This document shows, one piece after another, positions 17,183-26,407 of a stretch of 64,000 bases of DNA. The notes under the pieces are model-generated. The model searched no databases. It saw only the letters and a program-made list of their open reading frames with translations, and was not told where the DNA came from. The position numbers and the translations under genes were made by a program. The first letter of the stretch is position 1. Every line of letters begins with the position of its first letter. Origin of the DNA: Glaciecola punicea ACAM 611 (GTDB lineage Bacteria > Pseudomonadota > Gammaproteobacteria > Enterobacterales > Alteromonadaceae); NCBI RefSeq assembly GCF_000252165.1, contig NZ_BAET01000013.1, positions 62,001 through 126,000 on the forward strand, given 5' to 3'.

Positions 17183-19945
17183 ATGTCGGGATCTATGAAA
17201 ACATTTAAACCTTATTTCCAGTTAGTTCTTCTTTTGCCGTTCCTTGCAGCAATGCCGGCTAACGCGCAGTCTTTCGCCCCTTCAGAGCAGCAACTCGCGC
17301 AATTTAAGCAGTTACCCAGGGCTCAGCAAGAGCAGCTAGCACAGCAAATGGGGTTTGACATGTCAATCTTAGACCAAGCAAACAAAAGCTTTGGAAGTGA
17401 TGAAGAGATTTTCGATGACGTAGACTTTATTGAACGTGATTTGGACAAAAGAAGCATATCAAAAAAACGAGCACAACAAAGTGCGCTTGAAAACGATTCT
17501 CTGGAACTAAAACCATTTGGCTACGATATTTTTGGGGATCGAGAAGAGGCTATCAAGCCCCTTGCTAACATGCCTGTGCCTTCAAACTATATTATGGGTC
17601 CGGGTGACTCGGTAAAGCTTCAACTATTTGGCAAGGAAAGCGGCAACTACGAGCTTTCAGTGAATAACGAAGGCAGTATAGAATTACCCGACCTTGGCCC
17701 GCTGCAAGTAGCGGGCACCAATTTTCAAGAGTTAAAGCGCTTAGTAGCCGAAAAATATCAACAGCAAAAAATTGGCGTGACGGTGTTTGTCTCAATGGGC
17801 AAAATCCGTTCAATTCAAATATTCCTAGTAGGTGAAGTTTATCGCCCCGGTCCATTGGTCGTTAGTGGCATGGCAACCATTACTACTGCGCTTATTAATA
17901 GCGGTGGCGTTAACGAAATTGGTTCACTGCGCAACATAGAGTTAAAACGAAATGGTGAAACCGTTTCGAACTTTGATTTATACGACCTAATTGTAAAAGG
18001 TGACACCAGTAACGATCTGCGCCTGCAGCAGGGCGACGTTTTGTTTGTGCCTACTGCACAAAATATAGTGTCTGTTGACGGACCCGTCAGAAGACCCGCT
18101 ATTTATGAAGTCAAAACAACCGACACAGTGAAAGAACTACTCAGCTTAGCTGGAGGTTTGTTGCCCAAAGCGGATGCAAACTTACTGCAGCTAGTGAGAA
18201 AAAATCCCAGCAGTGGCTTATCTATCACCAACGTTAGTATGAGAGACAGCGCAACGCTCAATCAGGTACTAAAAAACGGTGATTTTTTACGAGTACCCGA
18301 GGCAAACCTAGAGTTTAGCAACGCCATTATTGTTAATGGTGCTATTAATGTGCCGCGCATTATTGCCGATACAGGCGTGTTTTTGTCTGATGTAGTGAGC
18401 AAACAAACCTTATATTCAAACACTGATTTGCATTATGCACTTATACTCAGGAAGCAGCGGTTCGCGTTGAATACAACAATTATACAGTTTAAACCTGAAG
18501 ACGTTATACGCGGAAGGTTTGACGAAAGACTTCAAGCATTCGATGAGCTAGTGCTGTTTAGTAGGGTTGCACAAGAAAAAGAAGAGGAAACTGAAAAAGG
18601 TAATGAACGCAGTCTCTTAAGAAACCAGCCGCAAAATCAGAATCGAGAACAAAACAGAGAACAGAGCCGCTTGCAAGGTGAATCGAACAATAGATTTGAC
18701 GGTAGAGGTCAAAATCAAAATAACGAGTTTGCAAATGAGCAAAGCGAGTTTGAATTTCAAAAACTGCTAGAGGATATGAAAGAGAAAGAAGCTGAACACT
18801 TACAGGACTTAGAAAAAAACCGTTTTACGGCAAAAGCATTTGAACGCGAAAGTAATCGTAGCTTTTCACGTAAAGAGTTGCTGACCCCTATTATCGAAAG
18901 GCTTAAAAGCGAAGCGTCTGCTACACAAGCCTTACAACTTATAGAAGTTAGTGGCGAGGTTAAATATCCAGGTGTGTATCCGATGCCAACGGGTATTTCA
19001 ATTAGCAAAGTGCTTAATGCCAGCGGCGGCCTAACCGAGTCGGCGCATTTAGACAATGCAGAAATTACAGGATTTACCGTTACTGACGGTACATTAACGG
19101 TTGCTCATAAAAATATTAGCCTTATTTCGCAACTACTGTTACCAGAACCGCAACAAGTTAAGTTACGCTCTAAAGATATCTTGAATGTAGTGCGCATTCC
19201 GCAGTGGTTTGAAAGTAATAATATAGAGCTTCGCGGTGAAGTTGTGTTTCCGGGTATTTACCAAATTAAAGACGGTGAGAAGCTATCGAACGTTATAAAA
19301 CGCGCCGGTGGATTAACCAACATGGCCAGTGCGAACGCTGCGATATTTACGCGCGAAGAGCTTAAAGAAAAAGAAATGGTGAATATTAAAAAAGCGATTG
19401 AAGATATAAGACAAGAGCTAGCCACGAAGAGTCTTAGCAGTAATCAGTTTACAACCGCGGTAGATTATGGCAGTGCGCGACAAGTGCTTGATGATTTAAT
19501 TGACGTAGAGCCCCTAGGCAGAATGGTTATTGACATAGAAGCCTTAATTGCCGGTAATGAGCGATCAGATTTTGCGGTCAGAAATGGTGACGTGTTAGTT
19601 ATTCCTTATATTACTCCAGCAATTTCTATAGTGGGTGAGGTGTTTGTGCCTACCACTTATTTATACGATCCCGATTTGTCGCTTGATGACTATCTCGAAC
19701 TGGCGGGTGGTGTGCGTGAGTTCGGCGATGCATCGAATATTTATATTGTTAAATCGAATGGTTCGATTATTGTGCCGGGGAATGATTTTTGGTTTGGAGG
19801 ACAAATCAAAGACAATTTAAATCCAGGTGATACGATCGTTGTTCCACGTGATGTGACTAATTATGAGAACATTTCTTTGTGGCAAGGTGTTACGCAGATA
19901 ATTTATCAAAGTGCCATTGCTGTTAGTGCGATAAGTCGCTTGTAA
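17183..19945 (+). CDS. Wza-like polysaccharide export protein with SLBB domains
   Basis: Outer-membrane polysaccharide export protein of 920 residues, far longer than E. coli Wza (379). The signal peptide is predicted to end at ANA (the longest frame starts MSGSMKTF; ATG 17195 is equally plausible). A Poly_export domain follows (NYIMGPGDSVKLQLFGK, about 132-210), then repeated SLBB units (for example VSMGKIRSIQIFLVGEVYRPG, SVDGPVRRPAIYEV, VSGEVKYPGVYPM, LRGEVVFPGIYQI, IVGEVFVPTTYLY). A Gln/Asn/Glu/Arg-rich, probably coiled or disordered, segment (about 462-570) interrupts the series. It has no lipobox. The gene is intact although the wzz behind it is broken. Confidence 0.92.
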   Translation: MSGSMKTFKPYFQLVLLLPFLAAMPANAQSFAPSEQQLAQFKQLPRAQQEQLAQQMGFDMSILDQANKSFGSDEEIFDDVDFIERDLDKRSISKKRAQQSALENDSLELKPFGYDIFGDREEAIKPLANMPVPSNYIMGPGDSVKLQLFGKESGNYELSVNNEGSIELPDLGPLQVAGTNFQELKRLVAEKYQQQKIGVTVFVSMGKIRSIQIFLVGEVYRPGPLVVSGMATITTALINSGGVNEIGSLRNIELKRNGETVSNFDLYDLIVKGDTSNDLRLQQGDVLFVPTAQNIVSVDGPVRRPAIYEVKTTDTVKELLSLAGGLLPKADANLLQLVRKNPSSGLSITNVSMRDSATLNQVLKNGDFLRVPEANLEFSNAIIVNGAINVPRIIADTGVFLSDVVSKQTLYSNTDLHYALILRKQRFALNTTIIQFKPEDVIRGRFDERLQAFDELVLFSRVAQEKEEETEKGNERSLLRNQPQNQNREQNREQSRLQGESNNRFDGRGQNQNNEFANEQSEFEFQKLLEDMKEKEAEHLQDLEKNRFTAKAFERESNRSFSRKELLTPIIERLKSEASATQALQLIEVSGEVKYPGVYPMPTGISISKVLNASGGLTESAHLDNAEITGFTVTDGTLTVAHKNISLISQLLLPEPQQVKLRSKDILNVVRIPQWFESNNIELRGEVVFPGIYQIKDGEKLSNVIKRAGGLTNMASANAAIFTREELKEKEMVNIKKAIEDIRQELATKSLSSNQFTTAVDYGSARQVLDDLIDVEPLGRMVIDIEALIAGNERSDFAVRNGDVLVIPYITPAISIVGEVFVPTTYLYDPDLSLDDYLELAGGVREFGDASNIYIVKSNGSIIVPGNDFWFGGQIKDNLNPGDTIVVPRDVTNYENISLWQGVTQIIYQSAIAVSAISRL

Positions 19946-20140
19946 CCTATGGACTATATTGTTCGGAGCAATAATTTTCTTACCAAAAATCGTTTTGGTC
20001 AAATGCGTTAAAAAGTGAAATTAAGTAACGTAAACATTTCAAATCTATAATAATTCACTCGTTATTCATGGGTATATTGTTTTCAGACATGGATATTAAG
20101 CGCAGACATGAACTAAGAAGTAGTAACACAAAGGGATAGT

Positions 20141-20473
20141 ATGACTAAACACCTAACACAGCAAAAGTTATTAGACGATGAAATTGATTCACGAGAATTA
20201 ACGGCCAGTATATGGACGGGTAAGTGGTCTGGTGTAGGCGTAACATTCTTGCTCAGCGTTTTAGCAATAATTTATGCGTTAAGTACCCCGAATATGTAGA
20301 CCTCGGAACCTTTACTCGCTACTGTAGAACAAGAACAATCATTAGGATTGCTGACAGGGCAGTTAGGTAGTTTAGCTGACATAAATTTAGGTGGTGGAGC
20401 AAGCAACAATACCCAATAAGCCATTGAAATTTTAAAATATCGTCAATTTGCAAGTGCATTTATTAACTGGTGA
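20141..20473 (+). pseudogene. Broken Wzz-like chain-length determinant
   Basis: ATG 20141 with an AAGGGA site opens a typical Wzz N-terminus: DDEIDSRELTASIWTGKW, then a membrane segment ending in YALSTPN. A TAG at 20297 stops the frame after 52 codons. Beyond it the homology continues in the same frame (GLLTGQLGSLADINLGGG, AIEILKYRQFASAFI) through a TAA to a TGA at 20471. Only about 110 codons of the expected 300 or more remain; the large periplasmic domain and second membrane helix are gone. The intact gene would regulate polymer length of the exported polysaccharide. Confidence 0.85.
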
Positions 20474-20483
20474 TACGAGTTAA

Positions 20484-20741
20484 GTTAGCTCTAGACTTGG
20501 CTTGATTAGTCAACAAGAGCTACCCGATGCTAGAGAGAAGTTAGGTGTCTTCAATGCACGCCTCGGTATAACCGAGCTAGCGCAAGTAAGTGAAAGAGAC
20601 ATGTCTACGCCAGAACTATTAGCCGAAACCGATGCAGCAGTGCTGAAAAGGCTCACAATATCTTATTACTTTAAATTTATTTTGATGACTATTACCGGCA
20701 GAGGACGGAGTGATAGGATTAAAAAGTCGTGTTTAACATAA
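20484..20741 (+). pseudogene. Orphan C-terminal gene fragment in polysaccharide locus
   Basis: An open stretch of about 85 codons that begins straight after an in-frame stop (20481-20483). It reads like the tail of a larger protein: ELPDAREKLGVFNARLGITEL, then TPELLAETDAAVLKRLT and SYYFKFILMTITGRGRSDR. A TTG at 20502 would be the only start, and it has no ribosome-binding site. I do not recognise the family. Its position directly behind the broken wzz suggests the remains of a neighbouring gene after a deletion. The next 295 bp up to 21036 hold nothing convincing. Confidence 0.5.
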
Positions 20742-21036
20742 TTATATTTGCACGAAGCTGACTTTTAAGCAAATACCACTGCGGCGTAATAATTAAACAC
20801 ACGTCCCGAATAACTTGTGTTTCCCAAGATTCCAACTATGATGTTATGTTAAAAAGGTAATAGGTTATATGTAGTGAGCAAGTTTTTGCATCTAAATGTT
20901 CACCTTGATGGAGCTTTCGAGATGGCAAATCTGAACTTCTATCCTAGTAAACCTGATAAAATTGTGGCCAGAATATTATCACTTGTTTTCGCTAACTAAA
21001 TAACTATACTTAAGTTCCGAATGACAAGGATTTGTT

Positions 21037-23040
21037 ATGATTAAGAAATTTAAAAATAAAAGAGCAAATAATAGCGAGAGTAATTTGTCTACAAAGGTCT
21101 TTATTAAGATATTAAACTCATCTAGAAACGCTAAACGTCTAATTGCATTGTCGGTTGATGCTGTTTTTGTCTTTTTGTCTTTTTGGACAGCTTTGTTTAT
21201 ACGTTTAGACTCTACCCTACCGCTAGTCAATGTCCAATATTGGCTCATATTGCTAGTCGTTCTGCCTATTAGCATTTTGATTTTTATTCGTTTTGGTTTG
21301 TATCGGGCTGTTTTGAGATACATGAGTTCTAAGGCAGTCTGGGCAATCGTTGCAGGCACTTTATTGTCTACCTCAGCCCTAGTACTCGTCGCTTTTTTCT
21401 CGACAATAGCCATTCCTCGGACAATGCCACTCATTTACGCTGCACTTATCTTACTAAGCGTTGGTGGTGCAAGACTAGTAGTAAGAGCACTAATCGCCCA
21501 ATTCGCAGGAACGAATAAGAAGCCAGTTGTAGTTTATGGCGCAGGCTCGGCTGGGCGGCAGTTGGCCAATGGTCTAACAGCAGGCCCTGAGTACTTCGTA
21601 AGTGCATTCATTGATGACGATATAACTAAGCAAAAATCAATTATACAAGGAATACCTGTTGTAGATATTTCTAGCTTAAGAAGTCTAATCGCAGACGGTA
21701 AAGTACATAAAATACTGTTAGCCCTCCCAAGCGCTTCCCGCTCAAGACGCAATCAAATTATATCTCAGCTTGAACACATGTCGGTAAAAGTTCAAACGAT
21801 ACCAGGTATAAAAGACGTAGTAGAAGGCACAGCAAACGGCGATGAAATTGTTGACGTAGAAATTGAAGATTTATTAGGCAGAGAGCCCGTAAATCCGATC
21901 CCTCAGTTAATGGCACAACATATAACAGGTAAAAGTGTAATGGTGTCTGGCGCAGGTGGCTCAATAGGTTCTGAATTGTGTCGACAAATCCTCAAATATA
22001 AACCGGTAAAACTAGTCCTATTTGAACAATCTGAATTCGGCCTTTATGAAATAGAAAAAGAGCTCTCAGAATACATTCTTAAGAATGGCTTACAAACCAA
22101 GCTATCCCCCATTATGGGCTCCGTTCAACGCATCAATCGCGTTGAAAATGTAATGAAATCATTCAACGTTCACACTATTTATCATGCCGCTGCTTATAAG
22201 CACGTGCCTTTGGTTGAGCAAAATGTGGTTGAAGGCGTGCGAAATAATGTGTTTGGAACCTACTATACCGCCCGTGCGGCAATCAACGCCAATGTTGAAA
22301 CTTTTGTTCTTATATCAACTGACAAAGCGGTTCGCCCAACTAACACTATGGGTGCAAGCAAGCGTATGGCAGAACTTGTTCTTCAAGCCTTAGACAAGTC
22401 CAAGATAAACACCTGCACCCGTTTTTGTATGGTTCGCTTTGGGAATGTATTAGGTTCTTCGGGATCAGTTGTCCCTTTATTCAGACGGCAAATTAGGGAG
22501 GGCGGTCCAATAACGCTAACCCATGAAAATATTACTCGCTATTTTATGACCATTCCTGAAGCCGCTCAACTCGTTATTCAGGCAGGCGCAATGGGAAAAG
22601 GCGGAGATGTTTTTGTGCTAAATATGGGAGATTCTGTTCGCATTAAAGACTTAGCCGAGAAAATGGTCAGGCTATCCGGTTTAGATATTAAAGATGAGAA
22701 TAATCCAGACGGCGACATAGAGATAAAATGTACCGGTTTACGCCCAGGCGAAAAACTTTATGAAGAACTTTTAATTGGTGACAACGTGTTAGAAACATTC
22801 CACGAACGGATCCTAATGGCTAATGAGGCTATGCTAACGTGGGAAGATTTATCTGTCATTTTAGACAATCTAGATAAAGCCTGTCATAACTTCGATCACG
22901 AGGTTATTCGTCAAATTCTGTTAGACGCTCCTACCGGGTTTAATCCAACAGATGGCATCTGTGACCTAGTTTGGTCACAGCGAAAGCCAGAAAAAGACGC
23001 GCAATTGGCGAACAAGCCAAAACTAAATATAATCAAATAA
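21037..23040 (+). CDS. Membrane-bound nucleotide-sugar 4,6-dehydratase (PglF/WbpM/CapD family)
   Basis: A 667-residue protein. Four N-terminal membrane helices (about 35-155) are followed by a first Rossmann-like CoA-binding domain (VVVYGAGSAGRQL, about 165) and a C-terminal extended SDR domain starting with SGAGGSIGSELCRQI (about 302). The SDR catalytic signature is STDKAV (about 428) with MGASK (about 437-441), where Met replaces the usual Tyr as in WbpM and PglF. The C-terminal GLRPGEKLYEELL is also typical. Family members dehydrate UDP-GlcNAc as the first step to rare diamino- or deoxy-sugars. AAGGA precedes the ATG. The sugar product cannot be deduced because no downstream aminotransferase is present. 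Confidence 0.9.
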   Translation: MIKKFKNKRANNSESNLSTKVFIKILNSSRNAKRLIALSVDAVFVFLSFWTALFIRLDSTLPLVNVQYWLILLVVLPISILIFIRFGLYRAVLRYMSSKAVWAIVAGTLLSTSALVLVAFFSTIAIPRTMPLIYAALILLSVGGARLVVRALIAQFAGTNKKPVVVYGAGSAGRQLANGLTAGPEYFVSAFIDDDITKQKSIIQGIPVVDISSLRSLIADGKVHKILLALPSASRSRRNQIISQLEHMSVKVQTIPGIKDVVEGTANGDEIVDVEIEDLLGREPVNPIPQLMAQHITGKSVMVSGAGGSIGSELCRQILKYKPVKLVLFEQSEFGLYEIEKELSEYILKNGLQTKLSPIMGSVQRINRVENVMKSFNVHTIYHAAAYKHVPLVEQNVVEGVRNNVFGTYYTARAAINANVETFVLISTDKAVRPTNTMGASKRMAELVLQALDKSKINTCTRFCMVRFGNVLGSSGSVVPLFRRQIREGGPITLTHENITRYFMTIPEAAQLVIQAGAMGKGGDVFVLNMGDSVRIKDLAEKMVRLSGLDIKDENNPDGDIEIKCTGLRPGEKLYEELLIGDNVLETFHERILMANEAMLTWEDLSVILDNLDKACHNFDHEVIRQILLDAPTGFNPTDGICDLVWSQRKPEKDAQLANKPKLNIIK

Positions 23041-23222
23041 TAGCATTGAATAATCAAAGTGTTGCATAAATATAGATAAACACCTAAGGGCATGAAACAG
23101 CCACGTTTCTCTAATAGAGCTAGTAAATTTTTTATGCTATTATTTTGCAAAACCGTTAAGTAAATTTAACTGCTACTCAAGCTAAATTAGCAGTAACAAG
23201 TCGTTTTATAAAGGATCCATAA

Positions 23223-24566
23223 ATGCAAGTAACCGTTTTCGGCATAGGCTATGTCGGCCTAGTACAAGCAGCCGTTTTAGCCGAAGTAGGTCACGATGTT
23301 GTCTGCGTAGACGTAGACCAAAACAAAGTCGACAACTTGAAAAACGGTATTATTCCTATTTATGAGCCGGGCTTAACGCTACTAGTAAACAGTAATTTTG
23401 AAGCCGGAAGAATTATTTTCACCACAGACGCTGCAAAAGGTGTAAAACATGGTGGTATCATTTTCATAGCCGTAGGCACGCCATCTGATGAAGACGGTTC
23501 AGCTGATTTAAAATATGTATTAGCCGTGGCCAGTTCTGTTGCTGCTAACATGCAGTCTCATAAAATTATTATAAATAAGTCCACTGTTCCCGTAGGCACC
23601 GCCGACAAGGTTACGGCTAAAATTACTGAAGTATTGAAAAAAAATGGCAAAGATGTGTCATTTGACGTGGTCTCAAACCCCGAATTCCTCAAAGAAGGCG
23701 CTGCTGTTAACGACTGTATGCGTCCTGATCGAATTATACTAGGCACCACAAGCGAGCGCTCCGAAAAGAAGCTTCGCGAGCTTTACGCACCCTTCAACAG
23801 AAATCACGACAAAATAATTATAATGGACGTACGCAGCGCTGAGCTGACTAAATACGCCGCAAACTGCATGCTGGCCACCAAAATTAGTTTCATGAACGAA
23901 ATGGCAAACCTTGCCGAAAAATTTGGTGCCGACATTGAAAATGTGCGTAAAGGCATTGGCAGCGATCCAAGAATAGGTTATCAATTCATTTACCCAGGCT
24001 GCGGTTACGGCGGCTCATGCTTTCCCAAAGATGTGCAGGCGCTTATTCGCAGTGCAACAGCCGTTGGCTACGACGCCAAAGTATTGCAAGCAGTAGAGGC
24101 AGTAAACTATCGCCAAAAAGAAAAACTATTCGACTATATAATGCGTCATTACAATAACGACGTAAAAGGCAAAACAATCGCACTGTGGGGTCTATCGTTC
24201 AAACCTAATACCGACGACATGCGCGAAGCCTCTTCTCGCGTACTCATGGAAAAATTATGGGAACAGGGCGCAAAGGTACAAGCTTATGACCCTGAAGCCA
24301 TGCAAGAGACCCAACGCATATATGGTTCGCGACCCGACCTGTCCCTAATGGGCACCAAAGAAGCGAGTTTAAATAACGCGAGCTGTTTGGCTATTTGCAC
24401 CGAGTGGCAGGCCTTCAGAGCGCCAGATTTTGACCTGATTAAAAGGGCAATTAGCGATGACGTTATTTTCGACGGTCGTAATTTATACGAACCTTCAATA
24501 GTATCGGAACACGGATTGCAGTACTACGCAATTGGACGTGGTATGTCGGTGGTACCTGTCATATAA
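23223..24566 (+). CDS. ugd: UDP-glucose 6-dehydrogenase
   Basis: NAD-dependent enzyme oxidising UDP-glucose to UDP-glucuronate in two steps. It has 447 residues. The N-terminal Rossmann motif is [14 protein letters not shown] and the catalytic Cys lies in [12 protein letters not shown] (about residue 266). The KSTVPVGT and [20 protein letters not shown] motifs and the C-terminal UDP-binding domain ([18 protein letters not shown]) are all present. AAGGA precedes the ATG. It lies between the dehydratase and galU, which makes its substrate, so the three probably feed the same surface polysaccharide or other glucuronate-containing glycan. Confidence 0.96.
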   Translation: MQVTVFGIGYVGLVQAAVLAEVGHDVVCVDVDQNKVDNLKNGIIPIYEPGLTLLVNSNFEAGRIIFTTDAAKGVKHGGIIFIAVGTPSDEDGSADLKYVLAVASSVAANMQSHKIIINKSTVPVGTADKVTAKITEVLKKNGKDVSFDVVSNPEFLKEGAAVNDCMRPDRIILGTTSERSEKKLRELYAPFNRNHDKIIIMDVRSAELTKYAANCMLATKISFMNEMANLAEKFGADIENVRKGIGSDPRIGYQFIYPGCGYGGSCFPKDVQALIRSATAVGYDAKVLQAVEAVNYRQKEKLFDYIMRHYNNDVKGKTIALWGLSFKPNTDDMREASSRVLMEKLWEQGAKVQAYDPEAMQETQRIYGSRPDLSLMGTKEASLNNASCLAICTEWQAFRAPDFDLIKRAISDDVIFDGRNLYEPSIVSEHGLQYYAIGRGMSVVPVI

Positions 24567-24636
24567 AATGCTCATGAACACGGCCTAGTATTCAAAGTTT
24601 CATGGACGTAATAATTTAATAAGTAGGAAGCGTAAA

Positions 24637-25536
24637 ATGAGCCAGGTAAGAAAAGCAGTTATCCCCGTAGCCGGTCTGGGTACCAGAATGTTGCCTGCAA
24701 CCAAAGCTATCCCCAAAGAAATGCTGCCCGTGGTCGATAAGCCCCTTATTCAGTATGTAGTAAATGAGTGTGTGAAGGCGGGTTTAAAAGAAATTATTTT
24801 GGTAACTCATGCCAGTAAAAACAGCATAGAAAATCATTTCGATACCTCGTTTGAACTCGAAGCGACGCTTGAAAAGCGTGTTAAGCGCCAGCTCCTTGAA
24901 GCAGTGAAGCAAATTTGCCCTAAAGACGTCACTATTATGCATGTGCGCCAAGGCGTAGCTAATGGTTTAGGCCACGCTATTATGTGTGCCTTGCCATTAG
25001 TGGGTGACAGTCCCTTTGCGGTGGTATTGCCCGACGTTATTATTGATGACTCTACCAGTAATCCTAAAAAGGACAACTTGGCTGACATGGTTGCCAAGTT
25101 CAATACTAGCCGTGTAAGTCAGGTTATGGTTGAGCAGGTTGCTCAGCAAGACGTGTCGAAGTTTGGTATTGTTGATCTGGAAGGTAAGTCATTAGCACCG
25201 GGCGAGTCTGCAAAGATCCACAAAATGGTTGAGAAGCCCGCGTTAGAAGATGCGCCGTCTGATCTAGCGGTAGTAGGACGTTACGTGTTGTCTGAAAAAA
25301 TATGGGATTTGTTGGGTAAAACCCTACCCGGTGCCGGCGGCGAAATTCAACTCACCGATGCAATAGATGCATTAATGGAACATGAGCAAGTAGACGCGTA
25401 TTACATGAAAGGCAAAAGCCACGACTGCGGCAGTAAACTTGGCTATATGAAGGCTAACGTTGAGTATGCCATGCGCCATCCTGAATTAGGTGATGAGTTT
25501 ACTAAATACTTAACTAGCATGTTTGCCAACAAGTAG
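24637..25536 (+). CDS. galU: UTP-glucose-1-phosphate uridylyltransferase GalU
   Basis: A 299-residue nucleotidyltransferase that makes UDP-glucose from UTP and glucose-1-phosphate. The N-terminal nucleotide-binding signature [19 protein letters not shown] and the active-site segments [21 protein letters not shown] and [16 protein letters not shown] are intact. It has the length of E. coli GalU (302). An AGGA site precedes the ATG. It supplies both Ugd and GalE encoded nearby. It ends before a bidirectional terminator shared with the convergent comEA. Confidence 0.97.
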   Translation: MSQVRKAVIPVAGLGTRMLPATKAIPKEMLPVVDKPLIQYVVNECVKAGLKEIILVTHASKNSIENHFDTSFELEATLEKRVKRQLLEAVKQICPKDVTIMHVRQGVANGLGHAIMCALPLVGDSPFAVVLPDVIIDDSTSNPKKDNLADMVAKFNTSRVSQVMVEQVAQQDVSKFGIVDLEGKSLAPGESAKIHKMVEKPALEDAPSDLAVVGRYVLSEKIWDLLGKTLPGAGGEIQLTDAIDALMEHEQVDAYYMKGKSHDCGSKLGYMKANVEYAMRHPELGDEFTKYLTSMFANK

Positions 25537-25570
25537 TCTGCATATCGTAGTTCCCACACCAGCGAACTAA

Positions 25571-25599
25571 AAAAGCTCGTCCATACAGACGTGCTTTTT
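25571..25599. terminator. Bidirectional terminator between galU and comEA
   Basis: The stem AAAAGC-CGTC pairs with GACG-GCTTTT (ten base pairs, one T-T mismatch) around a 6-nt loop. A-rich sequence lies on its left and T-rich sequence on its right, so it can terminate transcription from either side. Confidence 0.8.
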
Positions 25600-25614
25600 A
25601 CTGATGTAATAATG

Positions 25615-26013
25615 CTAAACAAACACGAAGGCGCCTAATTTTGCCAGCATTTTTGGGCCTATGCCGCGTACGTTAACTAACTCTTCTACGCTTAAAAACT
25701 TGCCGTTTAGTTTGCGGTAGTCAATGATGGCCTGTGCTTTTTTAGCGCCTATGCCGGGCAAGATTGAAAGCTCTTGCACATTCGCTTTGTTAATATCAAT
25801 TGGCGCCATTGCAGTGCCTAAGGTACTTGCAACATTAGTGGTACTTTTGGCATTAGCGTTATTTGCGCTGCTGGTAGCCAACATTTGACCCACACTAGCA
25901 AATTTCTCAAAATCGTCTGAAAAAGCAGGCATGCTGGCGGCAGCATTCACTGAATACTGGCTTGCTCCGTTAAGCAGTAAAACACACAGCATCATCCAAT
26001 TTGGTAATTTCAT
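25615..26013 (-). CDS. ComEA-like helix-hairpin-helix DNA-binding protein
   Basis: A 132-residue exported protein: a signal peptide (predicted end near SVNA, residue 24), a variable Ala/Ser/Asn-rich linker, then two helix-hairpin-helix motifs (IDINKANVQELSILPGIGAKKAQAI and LVNVRGIGPKMLAKL, residues 72-132). This is the ComEA/YbaV architecture. In competent bacteria ComEA binds incoming DNA in the periplasm; in non-competent species the role is unclear. No other competence gene is in the window. Confidence 0.88.
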   Translation of the reverse strand: MKLPNWMMLCVLLLNGASQYSVNAAASMPAFSDDFEKFASVGQMLATSSANNANAKSTTNVASTLGTAMAPIDINKANVQELSILPGIGAKKAQAIIDYRKLNGKFLSVEELVNVRGIGPKMLAKLGAFVFV

Positions 26014-26186
26014 TTTGTATATCCTTATATAGTGATTTGGTTTTTAAGTGCTTATTTGCACTATCACAAAGACTACATAAGAAAATACCTTTCTAATACT
26101 TGGCTTTTGGTACAGAATTACGCAAGCATTGCTAAATATTCATAAGCAAACTATTTCAAACTATTCCAAACCATTAAAGTGTAGCC

Positions 26187-26402
26187 ATGATCACAGATAT
26201 TACCTATCAATTTGAATCCCACACCCAGGCCAGCCGTTTCATAAACGAGTTACAGCACTGGGATAAACAAAGCGTAAAGGCAAAGCTCTTCGCAAAATCA
26301 AGCATGGTAAAAGTTAGCTACGAGTTTGACGGCAAAGGCTTTGATTATACCTGTTCAGATTTAGATGACTTAGCCAGCGCGCACAAGGGCGCAGAATACT
26401 GA
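26187..26402 (+). CDS. Small conserved hypothetical protein
   Basis: A 71-residue protein without a signal peptide or membrane segment. The hydrophobic/polar alternation (ITDITYQFESHTQASRFIN, then MVKVSYEFDG) suggests a small alpha/beta fold. The composition and tight fit before the convergent ppnN (five bases between the stops) favour a real gene. Its ribosome-binding site is weak. I cannot assign a function. Confidence 0.6.
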   Translation: MITDITYQFESHTQASRFINELQHWDKQSVKAKLFAKSSMVKVSYEFDGKGFDYTCSDLDDLASAHKGAEY

Positions 26403-26407
26403 GCTTA

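Noticed and set aside
19982-19999. Hairpin ACCAAAA/TTTTGGT after the Wza-like gene
   Set aside because: Short AT-rich stem without a T tract; too weak to call a terminator.
20922-20999. A 25-codon frame between the orphan fragment and the dehydratase gene
   Set aside because: No ribosome-binding site and too short to judge; could be further debris of the locus.
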